DNA of 64,000 nt, taken from Butyrivibrio sp. X503. Its GTDB lineage: Bacteria > Bacillota > Clostridia > Lachnospirales > Lachnospiraceae. This document shows positions 8,616-18,908 of this stretch, piece by piece. A program made the position numbers and the translations under genes. Position 1 is the first letter of the stretch. Every line of letters starts with the position of its first letter. A model generated the notes under the pieces. That model saw nothing but the letters and a program-made list of their open reading frames with translations. It did no database searches and was not told the origin of the DNA. Where the stretch lies: assembly GCF_003625475.1 (NCBI RefSeq), contig NZ_RAIQ01000007.1, positions 62,001-126,000 of the forward strand, read 5' to 3'.

Positions 8616-9821
8616 TCACATCTTGCTACCCTTTGATCCGCCGCCAAGCTTAACTCCTTCAAGTACATTGGTCTCGAATGAGTAAACAACCTTGTGATTT
8701 TCTCTGTCTGCCTTAAGCGCGAGATCGATCATATTATCAAGAAGATGCTCGTACTTCATTCCAAGTGGCTCCCAGAGATAGAATGCAAGAGATCCCGGAA
8801 TTGTGTTTATCTCGTTGAGGTAAACATTATTGTTATCCATATCGATCATGAAATCTATTCTTGATACACCGCTGCAGCCAAGACACTTAAATGCGTCGAC
8901 AGCCATTGTTCTGATCTTGTCTCTCATCTCATCGGATATATCGGCAGGGATCTTTCTCTTAAGAGAAGCCATTCCTTCACTGCCTGATGACTTGGCTCCC
9001 TTCGCACTTCCCTTTGCTCCGCCGATATACTTATCTTCAAAAGAAAGAATCTCATCCGAGTTGATAGGTTCCTCACACTCCGAAGCTTCAGCCTCTTCGT
9101 AGTCACCAAGAACCGAGCAGTTGATCTCCTTGAGGTTCTCTATTGCGGGCTCAACAAGAATCTTTTTTGAAAACTCAAATCCGAGCTCAAGCGCCTCAAC
9201 AAGTCCCTCTCTGTCAGACGCCTTCTTGATTCCGATACTTGATCCGAGATTGATGGGCTTTATGATAACGGGATATTTAAACGCTGCTTCTATCTTAGCT
9301 ATAAGTGCATCAACGTCCTCGTAGTCAACCCATGTGTAGCACTTACAATCAAGAACGGGAATATTGTTGTCCTTAAGCACCGTCTTCATAACATACTTGT
9401 TCATTCCGACTGCGGATGAAAGAACATCACATCCGACAACGGGAAGTCCCATCGTTGCAAGATAGCCCTGAAGATTTCCATCCTCAACGTTTGTTCCGTG
9501 AACAATAGGGAAAGCAACATCAACAGTTGTAATGACATTGTTTCCGAACTTTTTCATGGGGTATCTAACGAGAGAAACCTTATCATTTTCTTTTACCCAG
9601 ATAACCTGTGTGCTCTTTTTAAGAAGATCGGAAATATGTGTGTATTCCTCGATGTTTCCGATACTCTCGCCCACATAAAAATCGTTGTTCTTGGTCATAT
9701 AAACAGGGATAATATCATACTTATCCTTGTTCATGCTTCCTATTGCCTGGATTGCAGAGATAATAGAAATCTCATGTTCTGTACTTTTTCCGCCGAATAA
9801 AACCGCTACTTTAAGTTTCAT
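8616..9821 (-). CDS. ddl: D-alanine--D-alanine ligase
   Basis: 401 residues. Joins two D-alanines with ATP for the peptidoglycan stem peptide. ATP-grasp features: LFGGKSTEHEISI at the N-terminus, PVIIKPINLGSSIGI, and the metal-site NEINTIPGSLAFY. It is longer than the ~310-360 residue E. coli type: residues ~245-290 carry an acidic then Gly/Ser/Lys-rich insert (DKYIGGAKGSAKGAKSSG), and the tail is GGGSKGSKM. Such inserts occur in clostridial/VanG-like ligases, so D-Ala-D-Ala activity is likely but an alternative second residue cannot be excluded. Directly downstream of murF (32-nt gap), its partner enzyme. Confidence 0.92.
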   Translation of the reverse strand: MKLKVAVLFGGKSTEHEISIISAIQAIGSMNKDKYDIIPVYMTKNNDFYVGESIGNIEEYTHISDLLKKSTQVIWVKENDKVSLVRYPMKKFGNNVITTVDVAFPIVHGTNVEDGNLQGYLATMGLPVVGCDVLSSAVGMNKYVMKTVLKDNNIPVLDCKCYTWVDYEDVDALIAKIEAAFKYPVIIKPINLGSSIGIKKASDREGLVEALELGFEFSKKILVEPAIENLKEINCSVLGDYEEAEASECEEPINSDEILSFEDKYIGGAKGSAKGAKSSGSEGMASLKRKIPADISDEMRDKIRTMAVDAFKCLGCSGVSRIDFMIDMDNNNVYLNEINTIPGSLAFYLWEPLGMKYEHLLDNMIDLALKADRENHKVVYSFETNVLEGVKLGGGSKGSKM

Positions 9822-9853
9822 AGTATGTCCTCTTTCGTCTCAAATCACCATTA

Positions 9854-11365
9854 TCATGTATAGTTATCAGGAAGATCGTTCTCCAAAAGGATTACCTTTT
9901 CTTTTCCCGCTTCAAGCTCATACATAAGCTTTGTTGCTTCATTAAGAGAATTCTTTACAAAGAGCTTGTCTGAAGAAAAACCTGCTTCCTCAGCTCCCTT
10001 CTTGATAGCCTTTGTATTTGCTTCTCCGACAAGAATGATATAATCGCACACCTTGGCAGCCTGCTCGCCAAAAGCCTTGTTGTACTCATCTTCTTTTTCT
10101 CCAAGTTCAACCATTCCGGGAGTGACAAGGATCTTCACCTTGCCTTCGAAGAGATCAAGAGTCTCAAGCGCAACCTTGGCTCCGTTTGGATTGGAATTAT
10201 ATGCGTCATCCAATATTGACACCGCGCCATGCTTAACAAGCTCAAGTCTATGCGGAACAGACTGAATACGTCTTACGCCCATCTTAAGCTTGTTCATCGG
10301 AACACCCATCTTGTATGCCGCAGCGATAGCTCCCATGATGTTCTCTACGTTGTGGCGTCCTACAAGCTTGGTGTTAAACTCGCCGCTCTCTCCGTCGGGA
10401 GCAGTGACCGTAAATGTCGTTCCGGAACTTGTCACCTTGATATCCGTAGCTCTGAAGTCATTTCCCTCAGACAAGCCATAGGTTATGGCATCTTTATATT
10501 TCATGTTGGCTCTTATTATCTCATTATCGCCGTTAACGAACTTAAGATGCTCACCGACTTTATCGGCCGCCTTTTCTTCTACGGCGTCCAAAAGCTCATA
10601 TTTGGTGCTTACTATATTCTCAAGAGAATGGAACGTCTCAAGATGCTGATATCCTATTGATGTGAGGATTCCGTCATCGGGATGAACGATATCCGTTATC
10701 TCTTTTATATCATGAAGATGTCTTGCGCCCATCTCACAAACAAAGATCTCATGTGTGGGCTGCATCTTTTCTCTTATAGTCCTTACGATTCCCATCGGCG
10801 TGTTAAAGCTCTCGGGTGTCATAAGCACTCTGTATTTCTCAGACAAAAGAGTGGTCAGGTAATACTTAACGCTTGTCTTACCAAAGCTTCCGGTGATACC
10901 GATTATCCTAAGGCCTTCGTGTTCCTTAAGGATGCGCTTTGCATCATCTATAAACCAATTGGAGATTCTCTTCTCAACAGGCTTGTTTATAAAGTTTGCA
11001 AGCGCCACTACAAGCGAAAGAAGTACGATGTAAACACCGAGTAATATCAGAAGTACGGTCTTTCCTGCGGAAGACTTTGCGCATACTCCCCCGATGATAA
11101 GGAATAAAGCAAATATAAGACCATAAGTTACAAACAGTCTCTTAACCCTATCCGTTACTACAAACTTTTTCTTTGCGGGCTTTGGAATATACGGCATCAA
11201 TGCAGCGTATATCGGCCCGTGATTGGTGATCGCATTCCTTAAAGATCTAAAATATCCCTGAAACTGATAGCTTGAAAGCTGCAACATGTGCGTGTAATAT
11301 CTCAGTCCCAGTACTGCTGCCGCTATATATAAAACGGCGAGCAAAACAATGATCGCTATATTCAT
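9854..11365 (-). CDS. murF: UDP-N-acetylmuramoyl-tripeptide--D-alanyl-D-alanine ligase with N-terminal membrane domain
   Basis: About 503 residues. Attaches the D-Ala-D-Ala made by the neighbouring Ddl to the UDP-MurNAc-tripeptide. The Mur-ligase P-loop is ITGSFGKTS near residue 160; then NTPMGIVRTI, VCEMGARHLHDI, GRHNVENIMGA and the C-terminal DDAYNSNPNG all fit MurF. Unusually, the first ~155 residues hold a membrane helix (4-24) and two more (~85-103, ~108-130) in place of the usual soluble UDP-binding domain, so this ligase should be membrane-tethered. GAGG precedes paired ATGs at 11368 and 11365; I use the second. Operon murF-ddl, with the hydrolase at 11385 upstream. Confidence 0.9.
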   Translation of the reverse strand: MNIAIIVLLAVLYIAAAVLGLRYYTHMLQLSSYQFQGYFRSLRNAITNHGPIYAALMPYIPKPAKKKFVVTDRVKRLFVTYGLIFALFLIIGGVCAKSSAGKTVLLILLGVYIVLLSLVVALANFINKPVEKRISNWFIDDAKRILKEHEGLRIIGITGSFGKTSVKYYLTTLLSEKYRVLMTPESFNTPMGIVRTIREKMQPTHEIFVCEMGARHLHDIKEITDIVHPDDGILTSIGYQHLETFHSLENIVSTKYELLDAVEEKAADKVGEHLKFVNGDNEIIRANMKYKDAITYGLSEGNDFRATDIKVTSSGTTFTVTAPDGESGEFNTKLVGRHNVENIMGAIAAAYKMGVPMNKLKMGVRRIQSVPHRLELVKHGAVSILDDAYNSNPNGAKVALETLDLFEGKVKILVTPGMVELGEKEDEYNKAFGEQAAKVCDYIILVGEANTKAIKKGAEEAGFSSDKLFVKNSLNEATKLMYELEAGKEKVILLENDLPDNYT

Positions 11366-11384
11366 CATCTATCCTCAATTCTAC

Positions 11385-12179
11385 TTACATCTTGATTCCC
11401 AAAAAGCTTCCCAAAATCTTGTTATATGCGTACAAGTTATCAAGGAACGAATAGTGGCCCGCTCCGTTAATTACAGCTAGCCCTGCATTCGGCATGAGCT
11501 CTTCCATCTTCTTTCCGTCTGAAAGAGGTGTAGCCGTGTCCGCATCTCCCCAGATAAGAAGAACGGGCTGTGTAACAGCCGGCATGTAAGGCGTCATGTC
11601 TTCGTTAACCGCCATTACAAGGCTCTTTCTCATAACAGGTGAAGCCGCCGCATAATCGGCGCTTCCGAACTTTTTCTGAAGCTTATCCATCGCGCCCGGC
11701 CATATCTTTATTAGGCCACTCTTTGTAATAAGGTTTTTGTAAAACTTATATCTGCTGCTTCTCTTTTTCTGAGCGGCAGTCTTAACGGGAATAACTCCCG
11801 CTGAATCCGTAAGTATGATCTTGGGAATGGTAAAATCAGTCTTTATCCTACCCTCGTTGATGCCGGAAGCAAGCTTGATTATTATCCTTCCGCCCATCGA
11901 ATGACCAAGGAATATTATCTCCTTTTCGTTTGGATAAAGCTCTTTTATGAAATCAAGAACAAAGGAAACGTACGCATCGACATTCATCGGCTCCGCAGGT
12001 TCATCACTTTTTCCAAATCCGGGCATATCCATCGCAACAACGTGATATCCCTTCTTGGCAAAGTTCACAACTCCGTTAAAAAGCTCAATGTTGGAACCCC
12101 AACCGTGAAGCATAACAAGTAGTGTTCCGCTGCCTTCATCTATGTAATTGATATTATGATTGCCTATTTTTACATTCAT
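11385..12179 (-). CDS. Alpha/beta hydrolase
   Basis: 264 residues from ATG 12179, preceded by GGTGATGAT. Classic alpha/beta-hydrolase fold: oxyanion HGWGSN, nucleophile elbow GHSMGG, acid near WGDADTATP, and catalytic His in GAGHYSFLDN. No signal peptide, so cytoplasmic. The natural substrate cannot be read from sequence; esterases, C-C hydrolases and haloperoxidase-like enzymes share these motifs. Lies 19 nt upstream of murF on the same strand, so it is probably in the murF-ddl operon. Confidence 0.88.
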   Translation of the reverse strand: MNVKIGNHNINYIDEGSGTLLVMLHGWGSNIELFNGVVNFAKKGYHVVAMDMPGFGKSDEPAEPMNVDAYVSFVLDFIKELYPNEKEIIFLGHSMGGRIIIKLASGINEGRIKTDFTIPKIILTDSAGVIPVKTAAQKKRSSRYKFYKNLITKSGLIKIWPGAMDKLQKKFGSADYAAASPVMRKSLVMAVNEDMTPYMPAVTQPVLLIWGDADTATPLSDGKKMEELMPNAGLAVINGAGHYSFLDNLYAYNKILGSFLGIKM

Positions 12180-12252
12180 ATCATCACCACTATAGCACCG
12201 CGTCAAAGTGCAATCAATCCGCATCTATGCCTTGCACTTTGCAAATTGTGCT

Positions 12253-13824
12253 CTACTGTCTGAGGACGCTGAGCATAAATACGAAAAGCGCATCTTTCTG
12301 CGGATCGTTCATAATTCCGCTCTTGGCTTCATTTGCAAGGAAAGTCCTCTCAGTCTCTTCCGTCACAAAGTTCATAGCGTCCGGATTCATTCCCATAAGA
12401 TAATGCACATGATTTTCTATAATAGTTGTGTATTCATGATTATATATTATGTGATCTGTCACTGACAAACATCGCATATCATACAGCATTTTTAAAAGAT
12501 CTTCCTCTCCCGTCTTGGTAACAAGATAGGAGGACTGCGAAGCCTCAGCGGCTATATTCTCAGCTTTTTTCATAAGAAGCTTCATGAGCGCGCTGCATCT
12601 GTCCACATCAACGTTCTGGCTTGTGGAAAGATAAGTTACGCTTCCGAGGAAAATATCTTCATCATCAAAAAAGAGCTCGTCAAAATCATTCCTTGTAAAA
12701 TAAAGATTCAGAACGTCCTCGTAGTTCTTTCCTCCCGTTGCTCTGTAAAGCTGTGCTGCTGCCTTAAACGCCGCCGTGCTGTCGTCACTCTTATGATTGT
12801 TAAAATAACACGTCCAGGCCCTGTCTGCCGCCTTAAGACACGTTGTGGCATATTCCGGATCATACTGCTGATAGATATAACTAAACCTTGCCATAGTTGA
12901 AGCAAAGCCAATTGTGGCATCCATCGAGATCGAAGTCACATAGACGGGATATGTAAAAAGCTCTCCGCCCTTTGAACTGTCCGTAACTGCGGCGCCGTAT
13001 ACACCACCCGTTTTGGAATCCTGCATCTTAAGAAGCCAGTCTGCTTCATATTTCACTTCATCCAAAATATCCGGAATGTTATTTCCGCTCTCGGGAATCC
13101 CCGTAGTATCAGAAAAAGCATCGCCGTTCATCTCATAAGCCAGAAGGAAATTCTCTGCTATCATGCAGCCAAGCACCGTGTCTCTGTCCGCCATCTCATT
13201 CATGTGCCAACCGCCCGTCACATCAATCTCCGTCTGCATATTTTCCTGAAGATGTGCAAGCGCCGTGTGGCACGCACTGTGTGCATTTTCGCCTGCGTAT
13301 TCTTCCGAAAGCGAAGTTCCGCATCTGTTTATGTAGAACTTCTTGCAAGCACTCGTAAACACATCTTCAAATACATCGCCTGAAACCTTGAAAGAATAAG
13401 ACTCTCCTATAATATCCGCATAGAGATAATATCTGCCTTCATTTTTTACATCCGTAAAATAACCGATCGCCGTGTATTCCGACAGCGCAGCATCATAGCC
13501 TGCTTTTACAAGCTTACCTTCATAAACGGGCTTACCCGTGTTGTCATCATAGACATAGAAGCTCTCCGGAAGGTCTTTTCCCTTAAAAACAGCTACCTTC
13601 TCATCCTCTGGTCTAAAGCCGTTCTGATCCACTAAGATATTCGGAATCTGAACCGGAACCTCATAATCCGCCACTTCTCCGGATCCCTGGATAAAAGGTA
13701 AGTTCTCCTGGATATCCACCTGCTTTTCAGCAGAAGAAGCGCCGCAGCCTGCGACGCTTCCCAAAACGGACAATACAATGCCCATCACTATTATTCTGTT
13801 TTTCCCTCTCATAACAGAAAACAT
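12253..13824 (-). CDS. GH9-like lipoprotein lacking the catalytic aspartates
   Basis: 523 residues. Lipobox VAGC (Cys27), so anchored outside the membrane. Residues ~60-155 form a cellulase-type N-terminal Ig-like domain (ILVDQNGFRPEDEKVAVF). The rest follows the glycoside hydrolase family 9 (alpha/alpha)6 pattern, with GIPESGNNIPDILDEVKYE and WLLKMQD nearly verbatim, plus YLMGMNPDAMNFVTE. However, the family's DAGD motif after GGW is replaced (GGWHMNEMADRDT), so the catalytic base pair is missing, and the C-terminal HHR and glutamate regions are also altered. It probably binds rather than cuts glucan, or has another role. No good Shine-Dalgarno is seen. Confidence 0.82.
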   Translation of the reverse strand: MFSVMRGKNRIIVMGIVLSVLGSVAGCGASSAEKQVDIQENLPFIQGSGEVADYEVPVQIPNILVDQNGFRPEDEKVAVFKGKDLPESFYVYDDNTGKPVYEGKLVKAGYDAALSEYTAIGYFTDVKNEGRYYLYADIIGESYSFKVSGDVFEDVFTSACKKFYINRCGTSLSEEYAGENAHSACHTALAHLQENMQTEIDVTGGWHMNEMADRDTVLGCMIAENFLLAYEMNGDAFSDTTGIPESGNNIPDILDEVKYEADWLLKMQDSKTGGVYGAAVTDSSKGGELFTYPVYVTSISMDATIGFASTMARFSYIYQQYDPEYATTCLKAADRAWTCYFNNHKSDDSTAAFKAAAQLYRATGGKNYEDVLNLYFTRNDFDELFFDDEDIFLGSVTYLSTSQNVDVDRCSALMKLLMKKAENIAAEASQSSYLVTKTGEEDLLKMLYDMRCLSVTDHIIYNHEYTTIIENHVHYLMGMNPDAMNFVTEETERTFLANEAKSGIMNDPQKDALFVFMLSVLRQ

Positions 13825-13841
13825 ATCGATCTATTGTCCCT

Positions 13842-16130
13842 TTATTTAACACGATTGAAGTTAATAAGACATCCGTCGAGAATGATCTGTCTCTCGTCGT
13901 CTGTGAGGTTACCGAGCTTTAAGGTGAACTCTTTCATCTTGCCGTCTGCTACTGCATACGCCTTAATTGTCTCGCTCTTATTTATAACCGCATTCCTGAT
14001 TCCCGGGAAGAAGATATAGTCTTTGTTCTTGAAAGGAAGCTCACCCTCATCAATGATGAAAGGAAGCATTCCCCAGTTAATAAGGTTGGAACGATATCTC
14101 TTTGTTGCATACTCATTGGCGATGTTAGCCCATCCGCCAAGAACCTTCTGACAAGAAGCAGCCTGCTCTCTGGCTGATCCGTCACCGGGCTTAACAGCAA
14201 AGATCGTTGAACCAAATCCTACATTGGAGTTGTTTACATCAGCAAAGTCCTTGCCGATAACTGCCATTACATCTCCAAGCTCGTTAACTGCTTCGATAGG
14301 ATCTTTTCCGTCTACAAGTGCATCCTGAGCTGCTCTTACTTCCTTTGCAAGTCCTACGTAAGCAGGATCCTTTCTTGAAAGTGTAAACTCAGCAAGTCCG
14401 AGAGGATTGGATCTGTATGATGAAGTCTCACCTGAAGGAATGAGCTCATCAGTTGTTGTGACAGGATCGTGAATCTCTGATACAACCTTGAGAACAAGGT
14501 TCTCAGGAAGAGCAGACATCTTAGGCCAGTCCTTAATGTTGGGACCGAGCTGAAGCTCAACTGAAGGATCTGCAACACCGTGAGAATCAAATACACGGTT
14601 CTTGTAAATCTCGCTGTCAAAGTGATATGTATATTTATTGAATTCACCGTCAAAAGCAGTAGCGGGAGTAAGAACGCCCTTGTTAGCTGCTGTTGCCGCG
14701 ATAGATCTTGCATCCATAAGTGCAACGGAAGCAACCTGACCGTTCTGAACCTTAGAACCTTCACGGTTAGGGAAGTTTCTGGTTGAATGTCTGATACTGA
14801 ATGCGTTGTTGGAAGGAGTATCTCCTGCGCCGAAGCAAGGTCCGCAGAATGCAGTCTTAAGGATCGCACCTGACTCAAGGATTGCTGCTGCCGCGCCGTT
14901 CTTAACAACTTCCATAAATATAGGTGTAGAAGCAGGATATACACTGAGTGTAAATCTGTCGTTTCCAATGAAGTGTCCCTTGAGAATATCAGCTGCTGCA
15001 CAGATATTCTCAAATCCACCGCCGGCACAACCTGCGATGATACCCTGATCAACCATGAACTTGCCGTTCTTGATCTTATTCTGAAGTGAGAACTCTACGC
15101 TGTCACCAAAGCTAACCTTAGCTCTCTTCTCAACATCTGCAAGAATGTCAGCAGCGTTTCTGTTAACCTCATCAATCTCATATACATTGCTGGGATGGAA
15201 AGGCATAGCGATCATAGGATTGAGGCTGTCAAGATCTACCTTCACAAGTCCATCATAGTAAGCCACATCACCGGGCTTAAGTTCCTTGTACTCGCCGATC
15301 CTTCCGTGAATATCATAAAACTCTTTTACTGTCTCGTCTGTCTGCCAAATGGATGAAAGACATGTTGTCTCTGTAGTCATTACATCCACACCGATCCTGA
15401 AATCTGCGCTGAGATTCTTAACACCGGGGCCTACAAACTCCATAACTTTATTCTTTACATAGCCGCTTGCAAATACTTTACCGATAATGGCAAGTGCAAC
15501 GTCCTGAGGGCCTACGCCCTTCTTGGGTGTTCCCTCAAGATAAATGGCAACTACACCGGGCATATCAACATCGTATGTCTGTCCAAGAAGCTGCTTAACA
15601 AGCTCGGGACCACCCTCACCGATTGCCATGGTTCCGAGAGCACCGTATCTTGTATGAGAATCGGATCCAAGGATCATGCTTCCTGCAGATGCAAGCATCT
15701 CTCTTGCGTACTGGTGAATAACCGCCTGATGAGGAGGTACATAGATTCCGCCGTATTTCTGAGCAGCCGTAAGACCAAATACGTGATCGTCTTCATTGAT
15801 AGTACCGCCTACCGCACAAAGTGAATTGTGACAGTTTGTAAGTACATAGGGAATAGGGAACTTCTCAAGTCCTGACGCTCTTGCTGTCTGGATGATTCCT
15901 ACATAAGTGATGTCATGAGAAGTAAGCTTATCAAACTTAACGCATAACTTATCCATATTTCCGGATGTATTGTGTGCCTTTAAGATTCCGTAAGCTATAG
16001 TATTCTCTTTTGCAGTTTCTTTAGTTGCATTAACACCCTTGGATGCGAGAACCTGCTGTGCCTGTGCATCATCGGGTACTATTGTGTTACCGTTTAAAAG
16101 ATAACAGCCTGTGTCGAATGTTGTTACCAT
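13842..16130 (-). CDS. Aconitase-family hydratase
   Basis: About 762 residues. Member of the aconitase superfamily, with the [4Fe-4S] ligand regions [13 protein letters not shown] and [15 protein letters not shown], substrate-site [20 protein letters not shown], and NFPNREGSK. Likely converts citrate to isocitrate to supply 2-oxoglutarate for glutamate, but it resembles the divergent YbhJ-like group more than AcnA/AcnB, so the substrate is less certain. The start is ATG 16130: AGGAGGA lies 7 nt upstream, whereas the ATG at 16136 abuts that site. No citrate synthase or isocitrate dehydrogenase lies next to it. Cytoplasmic. Confidence 0.88.
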   Translation of the reverse strand: MVTTFDTGCYLLNGNTIVPDDAQAQQVLASKGVNATKETAKENTIAYGILKAHNTSGNMDKLCVKFDKLTSHDITYVGIIQTARASGLEKFPIPYVLTNCHNSLCAVGGTINEDDHVFGLTAAQKYGGIYVPPHQAVIHQYAREMLASAGSMILGSDSHTRYGALGTMAIGEGGPELVKQLLGQTYDVDMPGVVAIYLEGTPKKGVGPQDVALAIIGKVFASGYVKNKVMEFVGPGVKNLSADFRIGVDVMTTETTCLSSIWQTDETVKEFYDIHGRIGEYKELKPGDVAYYDGLVKVDLDSLNPMIAMPFHPSNVYEIDEVNRNAADILADVEKRAKVSFGDSVEFSLQNKIKNGKFMVDQGIIAGCAGGGFENICAAADILKGHFIGNDRFTLSVYPASTPIFMEVVKNGAAAAILESGAILKTAFCGPCFGAGDTPSNNAFSIRHSTRNFPNREGSKVQNGQVASVALMDARSIAATAANKGVLTPATAFDGEFNKYTYHFDSEIYKNRVFDSHGVADPSVELQLGPNIKDWPKMSALPENLVLKVVSEIHDPVTTTDELIPSGETSSYRSNPLGLAEFTLSRKDPAYVGLAKEVRAAQDALVDGKDPIEAVNELGDVMAVIGKDFADVNNSNVGFGSTIFAVKPGDGSAREQAASCQKVLGGWANIANEYATKRYRSNLINWGMLPFIIDEGELPFKNKDYIFFPGIRNAVINKSETIKAYAVADGKMKEFTLKLGNLTDDERQIILDGCLINFNRVK

Positions 16131-16228
16131 TGCCATTCCTCCTGCCTAGTAATTCGAAGCGCTATACATGTATACAATTTCACAGGCGCTATTTTATCAT
16201 AGATTGACCTTTGTTGGTAGGATATTTT

Positions 16229-17773
16229 TTAATCAGAATCCAAAATCTTCTGAAGTTCTGCCGTAATTTCCTCTATCCCCGCGGCTTTAAGCTCTTCTCT
16301 GAAAAGCCTCACTTCTTCCTCGGGCGAAGCTTCATATTGACCGTATGCGATCAGAGGAACATATTTGTCGCAAACCTTCAACACGCCCTGTATCTTTTCA
16401 TTTATCTCGGGCTTGGAAAAAGACACTCTGTCCCACGGATAGTCCTTGGCTATGACATCATAGTTACTTACAAGCGCCTCGTAATCATCCCATGCAAAAG
16501 AAGAATTCTTAATCTCGAATTCATCTCTTCTTCCCCACCAGAAATTGGTCACTATTCCGTCGCGCTCATCATTGTAACCGCTCGGCTTTTCTAGCATTCC
16601 GTCTTTATTTATGATGTACTGAACGCCCTCGATTCCGTAATTCATAAGCCTGTAGCACTCTTCATCGTTTCGAAGGATGTCGTAAACCATGAGCGCTCTC
16701 TCGGGATTCTTGGACTTGGAGCTGATTCCCACAGCGCCGTGAAGAATACTTGTTCTTATAAGATTTCCGTTCTCTTCTCCAAAGTAAAAGAACTTGGTCC
16801 TCGCTTCGGGTTTAACTATTTCCATGTTGGGTTTTATTATCGTATAAAAATTCTGCGTGTGATGCTGAATGACAGCCGTTTCTCCCGCATAAAACTCATC
16901 ATCGTTCTTTCCGGCATAGTTAAGATCTTCTCTCCAAACACCGATCCGGTCCCACTCTTTCATCAGTCTTGCAAAACTAACAAAAGACTCTCCTTCGTAA
17001 TAAGGAGAAACTATTTTTCCGGGATTGGTGGAATAAGCTCCCCACACGCCGTAGGTTCCAAGCTCATATATCGGAACATACTGCCTAACCGACATAAGAT
17101 AACCAAGCGCATGAATCGTCTTCTTTCCGTCGGCATCCCATGGAACCATTCTTGGCCTTGTTGTCCTTACATATTTAAAATAAGAGTCAAGATCGTTCCA
17201 GCTCTTTATCTCACCGATACCGGCTTCTCTTGCTATATCCTCTCTGTAAATAAATCCGTGATTTGTCCACTGTGTATATTCATTTTCGGGAATGAGATAT
17301 ATCTTGCCGTTATATGAACAACACTCCCAATCCCTGTCAGAAACATTGGCATAAGTTCTGGGGCAGTATGTCTTCAAAAGTTCTTTGGAAAGCGGCAAGA
17401 AATTGCCGTTAAGGACATTGGGCCAGGCATCGAGCCAGTCACTGCCTGTACCAACAAGATCAATGCTGTCTCCGTCCATAGAAAGAGCACTGTTGTAATT
17501 GCTTAAATAATCATCCCAAGCAACATAGTAAATATCAAGCTTGGCATTCGCTTTTTTTAAAAGAATCTTGTTAAGCTCATCTATTACCTGCTCGGTCATT
17601 CCGTTAGTAGGCTTATCGCCTATGGTAAGATAGGTGATCGTAACAGGTTTACCTGATATGTCTATCCCCTCATAGCACTCATCAAGGTCATATTTCTTAT
17701 GTGATGCACATGATAAGCACATAAGAAGCATTGCTGTCATTATGATTATTGCCGTAATTTTCTTTCTCACCAA
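16229..17773 (-). CDS. Extracellular solute-binding lipoprotein (sugar/oligosaccharide ABC type)
   Basis: 514 residues. N-terminal signal with lipobox LSCA (Cys22). The remainder has the layout of large Firmicute solute-binding proteins (family 1, LipO-like): NEYTQWTNHGFIYREDIA, a WDRIGVWREDLNYAG stretch and SKSKNPERALMVYDILRNDE near residue 360. These bind oligosaccharides or similar solutes for ABC import. No permease genes lie beside it; the MsmK-type ATPase at 20290 could energise a partner elsewhere. Transcribed toward the hydratase gene with a ~100-nt gap. Confidence 0.85.
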   Translation of the reverse strand: MVRKKITAIIIMTAMLLMCLSCASHKKYDLDECYEGIDISGKPVTITYLTIGDKPTNGMTEQVIDELNKILLKKANAKLDIYYVAWDDYLSNYNSALSMDGDSIDLVGTGSDWLDAWPNVLNGNFLPLSKELLKTYCPRTYANVSDRDWECCSYNGKIYLIPENEYTQWTNHGFIYREDIAREAGIGEIKSWNDLDSYFKYVRTTRPRMVPWDADGKKTIHALGYLMSVRQYVPIYELGTYGVWGAYSTNPGKIVSPYYEGESFVSFARLMKEWDRIGVWREDLNYAGKNDDEFYAGETAVIQHHTQNFYTIIKPNMEIVKPEARTKFFYFGEENGNLIRTSILHGAVGISSKSKNPERALMVYDILRNDEECYRLMNYGIEGVQYIINKDGMLEKPSGYNDERDGIVTNFWWGRRDEFEIKNSSFAWDDYEALVSNYDVIAKDYPWDRVSFSKPEINEKIQGVLKVCDKYVPLIAYGQYEASPEEEVRLFREELKAAGIEEITAELQKILDSD

Positions 17774-17793
17774 AGCTTCCCCTCATTCTTTGC

Positions 17794-18357
17794 TTAAGTA
17801 GTCTTTTTCTCTTTTTCAGCTTTATTTCTGATACGCAGTTCAGCGAAAAATTTCTTTAGCAATTCACTGCATTCTTCTTGCAATATCCCTTTTTTAACCG
17901 ATACCTGATGATTGAAATCGGGATTGTTCAAGATGTCCATGACAGACCCCGCACATCCCGCTTTAGGATTAACTGCGGCCATGATCACTTCGGGAATCCT
18001 CGCCTGAACTATCGCCCCCGAACACATCTGACAAGGTTCAAGTGTCACATACAGCTTGCACTCTTCGAGTCTCCAGTCTCCCATGAATTTAACCGCCTTC
18101 TTTATCGCAGAAATCTCCGCATGAGCAAGCGGCGTTTTGTCGGTATTTCTTCTGTTATAGCCTCTTCCTATTATTTTCCCGTCGTAAACTATAACGCAAC
18201 CTATGGGAACTTCGCCCAGATTGTATGCTTTCTTGGCCTGCGCAAGCGCTGCTTTCATGTACTTTATATCAAGCTGCTCTTCCGGCGTAAGCTTGTTTTC
18301 TTTTTCCGCTTTTGAGCGAGCTTTTATCTTATTTGTCTTACTTTTTTCCTGCTTCAT
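17794..18357 (-). CDS. tadA: tRNA-specific adenosine deaminase
   Basis: 187 residues. Deaminates the wobble adenosine of tRNA-Arg(ACG) to inosine. The zinc deaminase motifs are HAE (79-81, with Glu81 the proton shuttle) and PCQMC (108-112). A highly charged Lys/Glu N-terminal extension of about 30 residues precedes the domain, and the C-terminal tail is similarly charged. The predicted start at 18357 has AAGG very close; internal Met34 is a possible alternative but has no ribosome site. Divergent from the Rrf2 gene. Confidence 0.93.
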   Translation of the reverse strand: MKQEKSKTNKIKARSKAEKENKLTPEEQLDIKYMKAALAQAKKAYNLGEVPIGCVIVYDGKIIGRGYNRRNTDKTPLAHAEISAIKKAVKFMGDWRLEECKLYVTLEPCQMCSGAIVQARIPEVIMAAVNPKAGCAGSVMDILNNPDFNHQVSVKKGILQEECSELLKKFFAELRIRNKAEKEKKTT

Positions 18358-18438
18358 ACCTTTTCATACCAAAATGGTAGTAATTCTTTTTTATTTTTGC
18401 TATCATATTATAACACTATATTCGATAGAGGTTTATAA

Positions 18439-18849
18439 ATGAAGATATCGACCAAAGGAAGATATGCTCTGAGAGTAATGATAGATCTTGCCACCAACAA
18501 CAACGGCGAATACATCACACTCAAGGATATCGCTCAGCGGCAAAACATAACAATTAAATATCTTGAGCAGATCGTATCGGGTCTTAAAAAAGCCGGCTAT
18601 CTCGAAAGCATGCGCGGAGGCAGCGGCGGTCACAGACTTGCCAAGGATCCTTCGCAGTATAACGTCGGCGAAATTTTAAGAGTCATGGAAGGCACTCTTA
18701 ATCCCGTCTCCTGCTCTGCCGGTGAGGACGGTCTGAAATGTCCTCTTTCCGCATCATGCCACACCATTGAATTCTGGAAAGGCCTTGATGATGCCATCAA
18801 CAAATATGTCGACAGTTTTACTCTTGCAGACCTGCTTGAACAAAAATGA
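18439..18849 (+). CDS. Rrf2-family transcriptional regulator, IscR-like
   Basis: 136 residues. Winged helix-turn-helix at residues ~1-65 (KISTKGRYALRVMIDLA, LKDIAQRQNI, YLEQIVSGLKKAGYL), then three cysteines at 92, 101 and 107, the arrangement that binds a [2Fe-2S] cluster in IscR. It may sense iron-sulfur status. GAGGT precedes ATG 18439. The nifS/nifU-type genes that often follow IscR are absent; the SRP RNA gene follows instead. Confidence 0.9.
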   Translation: MKISTKGRYALRVMIDLATNNNGEYITLKDIAQRQNITIKYLEQIVSGLKKAGYLESMRGGSGGHRLAKDPSQYNVGEILRVMEGTLNPVSCSAGEDGLKCPLSASCHTIEFWKGLDDAINKYVDSFTLADLLEQK

Positions 18850-18908
18850 TAGCATCATGATCCGCGGTAATAATTGACATTCCATTCAAAAAAAAGTATA
18901 GTAATAAA

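Noticed and set aside
12204..12241. CAAAGTGCA...TGCACTTTG inverted repeat as a terminator
   Set aside because: 9-bp arms but a 20-nt loop and no T-run on either side; left unannotated.
14354..15052. Long open frame in another frame of the hydratase gene
   Set aside because: Entirely inside a well-supported gene on the same strand in a shifted frame; Leu/Ser/Arg-rich translation with no recognisable domain.
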